Positions 5,803-6,088 of a stretch of DNA of 6,088 nucleotides are shown piece after piece. The notes under the pieces are model-generated. The model searched no databases. It saw only the letters and a program-made list of their open reading frames with translations, and was not told the origin of the DNA. The stretch's first letter is position 1. Each line of letters begins with the position of its first letter. The stretch lies in the NCBI GenBank assembly GCA_023395675.1, contig JAEWYL010000060.1:1-6088 (forward strand), in the 5' to 3' direction. The DNA comes from Chloroflexota bacterium. Its GTDB lineage: Bacteria; Chloroflexota; Anaerolineae; Anaerolineales; UBA4823. A program made the translations under genes and the position numbers.

Positions 5803-6088
5803 ATGAACGAACCCAGCGTACTGGATTATCTCAAGGCCCGGCTTGCCCTGCTGGCAGGGCGCGGCAACGGCGAAGCGAGGCAGCGCGTGCAGGAGATCGA
5901 GGCCGCAGCCGGGCTGGCCCGCGAGGCTGCGCCCGCCGCAGAGCCCCTCCAGCCGCAGGAAAGCCTGGCGCCGGAGCCCGCGCCTGCCCGCGAGCTGTAC
6001 CCGGAGCCCGCGGCAGCCGCCCCCGTCCCGGCGCCCGCCGGCGAGCCGCAGGCGCCTCCCCGCCCCGCCCCGCGCCGCCCCCTCCCCC
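5803..6088 (+). CDS. Hypothetical protein, Pro/Ala-rich N-terminal fragment (cut by window end)
   Basis: An open frame begins at ATG 5803 with MNEPSVLDYLKARLALLAGR and continues to the last base without a stop, giving 95 complete codons. The first 45 or so residues look like a short amphipathic, partly helical segment (ARQRVQEIEAAAGLARE). The rest is low-complexity Pro/Ala/Glu sequence with repeated PEPA units; CCGGAGCCCGCG occurs at 5971-5982 and again at 6001-6012. No domain, signal peptide or membrane helix is visible in this part. Such disordered leaders often precede a membrane or catalytic domain, which would lie beyond the window. In this setting a membrane glycosyltransferase is one guess, but nothing here proves it. 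The gene lies 33 bases after the methyltransferase stop, on the same strand, and lacks a clear Shine-Dalgarno sequence. Confidence 0.6.
   Translation, partial: MNEPSVLDYLKARLALLAGRGNGEARQRVQEIEAAAGLAREAAPAAEPLQPQESLAPEPAPARELYPEPAAAAPVPAPAGEPQAPPRPAPRRPLP

Overview
This is a GC-rich bacterial window with strongly GC-biased third codon positions. All recognisable genes lie on the + strand. It holds one conserved housekeeping gene, the ribosomal GTPase LepA/EF4, followed by a short run of cell-surface or glycan-type genes. LepA makes the source a bacterium (or bacterial organelle lineage). The overall gene style recalls Chloroflexota of the Anaerolineae type, but that is a tentative impression; no rRNA or other firm taxonomic marker is present.

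Layout: lepA (37-1836) lies just downstream of a promoter-like -10 element and has no visible Shine-Dalgarno sequence. Four bases after its stop begins a multi-pass membrane protein of the flippase-like / LPG_synthase_TM family (about 1841-2905). That frame has no ATG, GTG or TTG upstream of its first membrane helix. An ACG sits where the start codon should be, behind a strong Shine-Dalgarno sequence. A 131-base gap (2906-3036) follows, containing a long imperfect hairpin that may separate two transcription units. Next come a GT4-family glycosyltransferase (3037-4242) and two class I SAM-dependent methyltransferases (4245-5045 and 5038-5769). These three are spaced by 2 bases and then overlapped by 8 bases, so they look translationally coupled. 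A final gene starts at 5803 and runs off the window; only its Pro/Ala-rich N-terminal part is visible.

Working together (inference): the membrane protein, the GT-B glycosyltransferase and the two methyltransferases look like part of a module that builds, modifies and perhaps translocates a glycan or glycolipid. The exact sugar, lipid and methylation sites cannot be read from the sequence. The lepA linkage is probably positional rather than functional. I see no tRNA, rRNA, CRISPR array, insertion sequence or phage gene. The best anomaly is the missing canonical start codon of the membrane protein.
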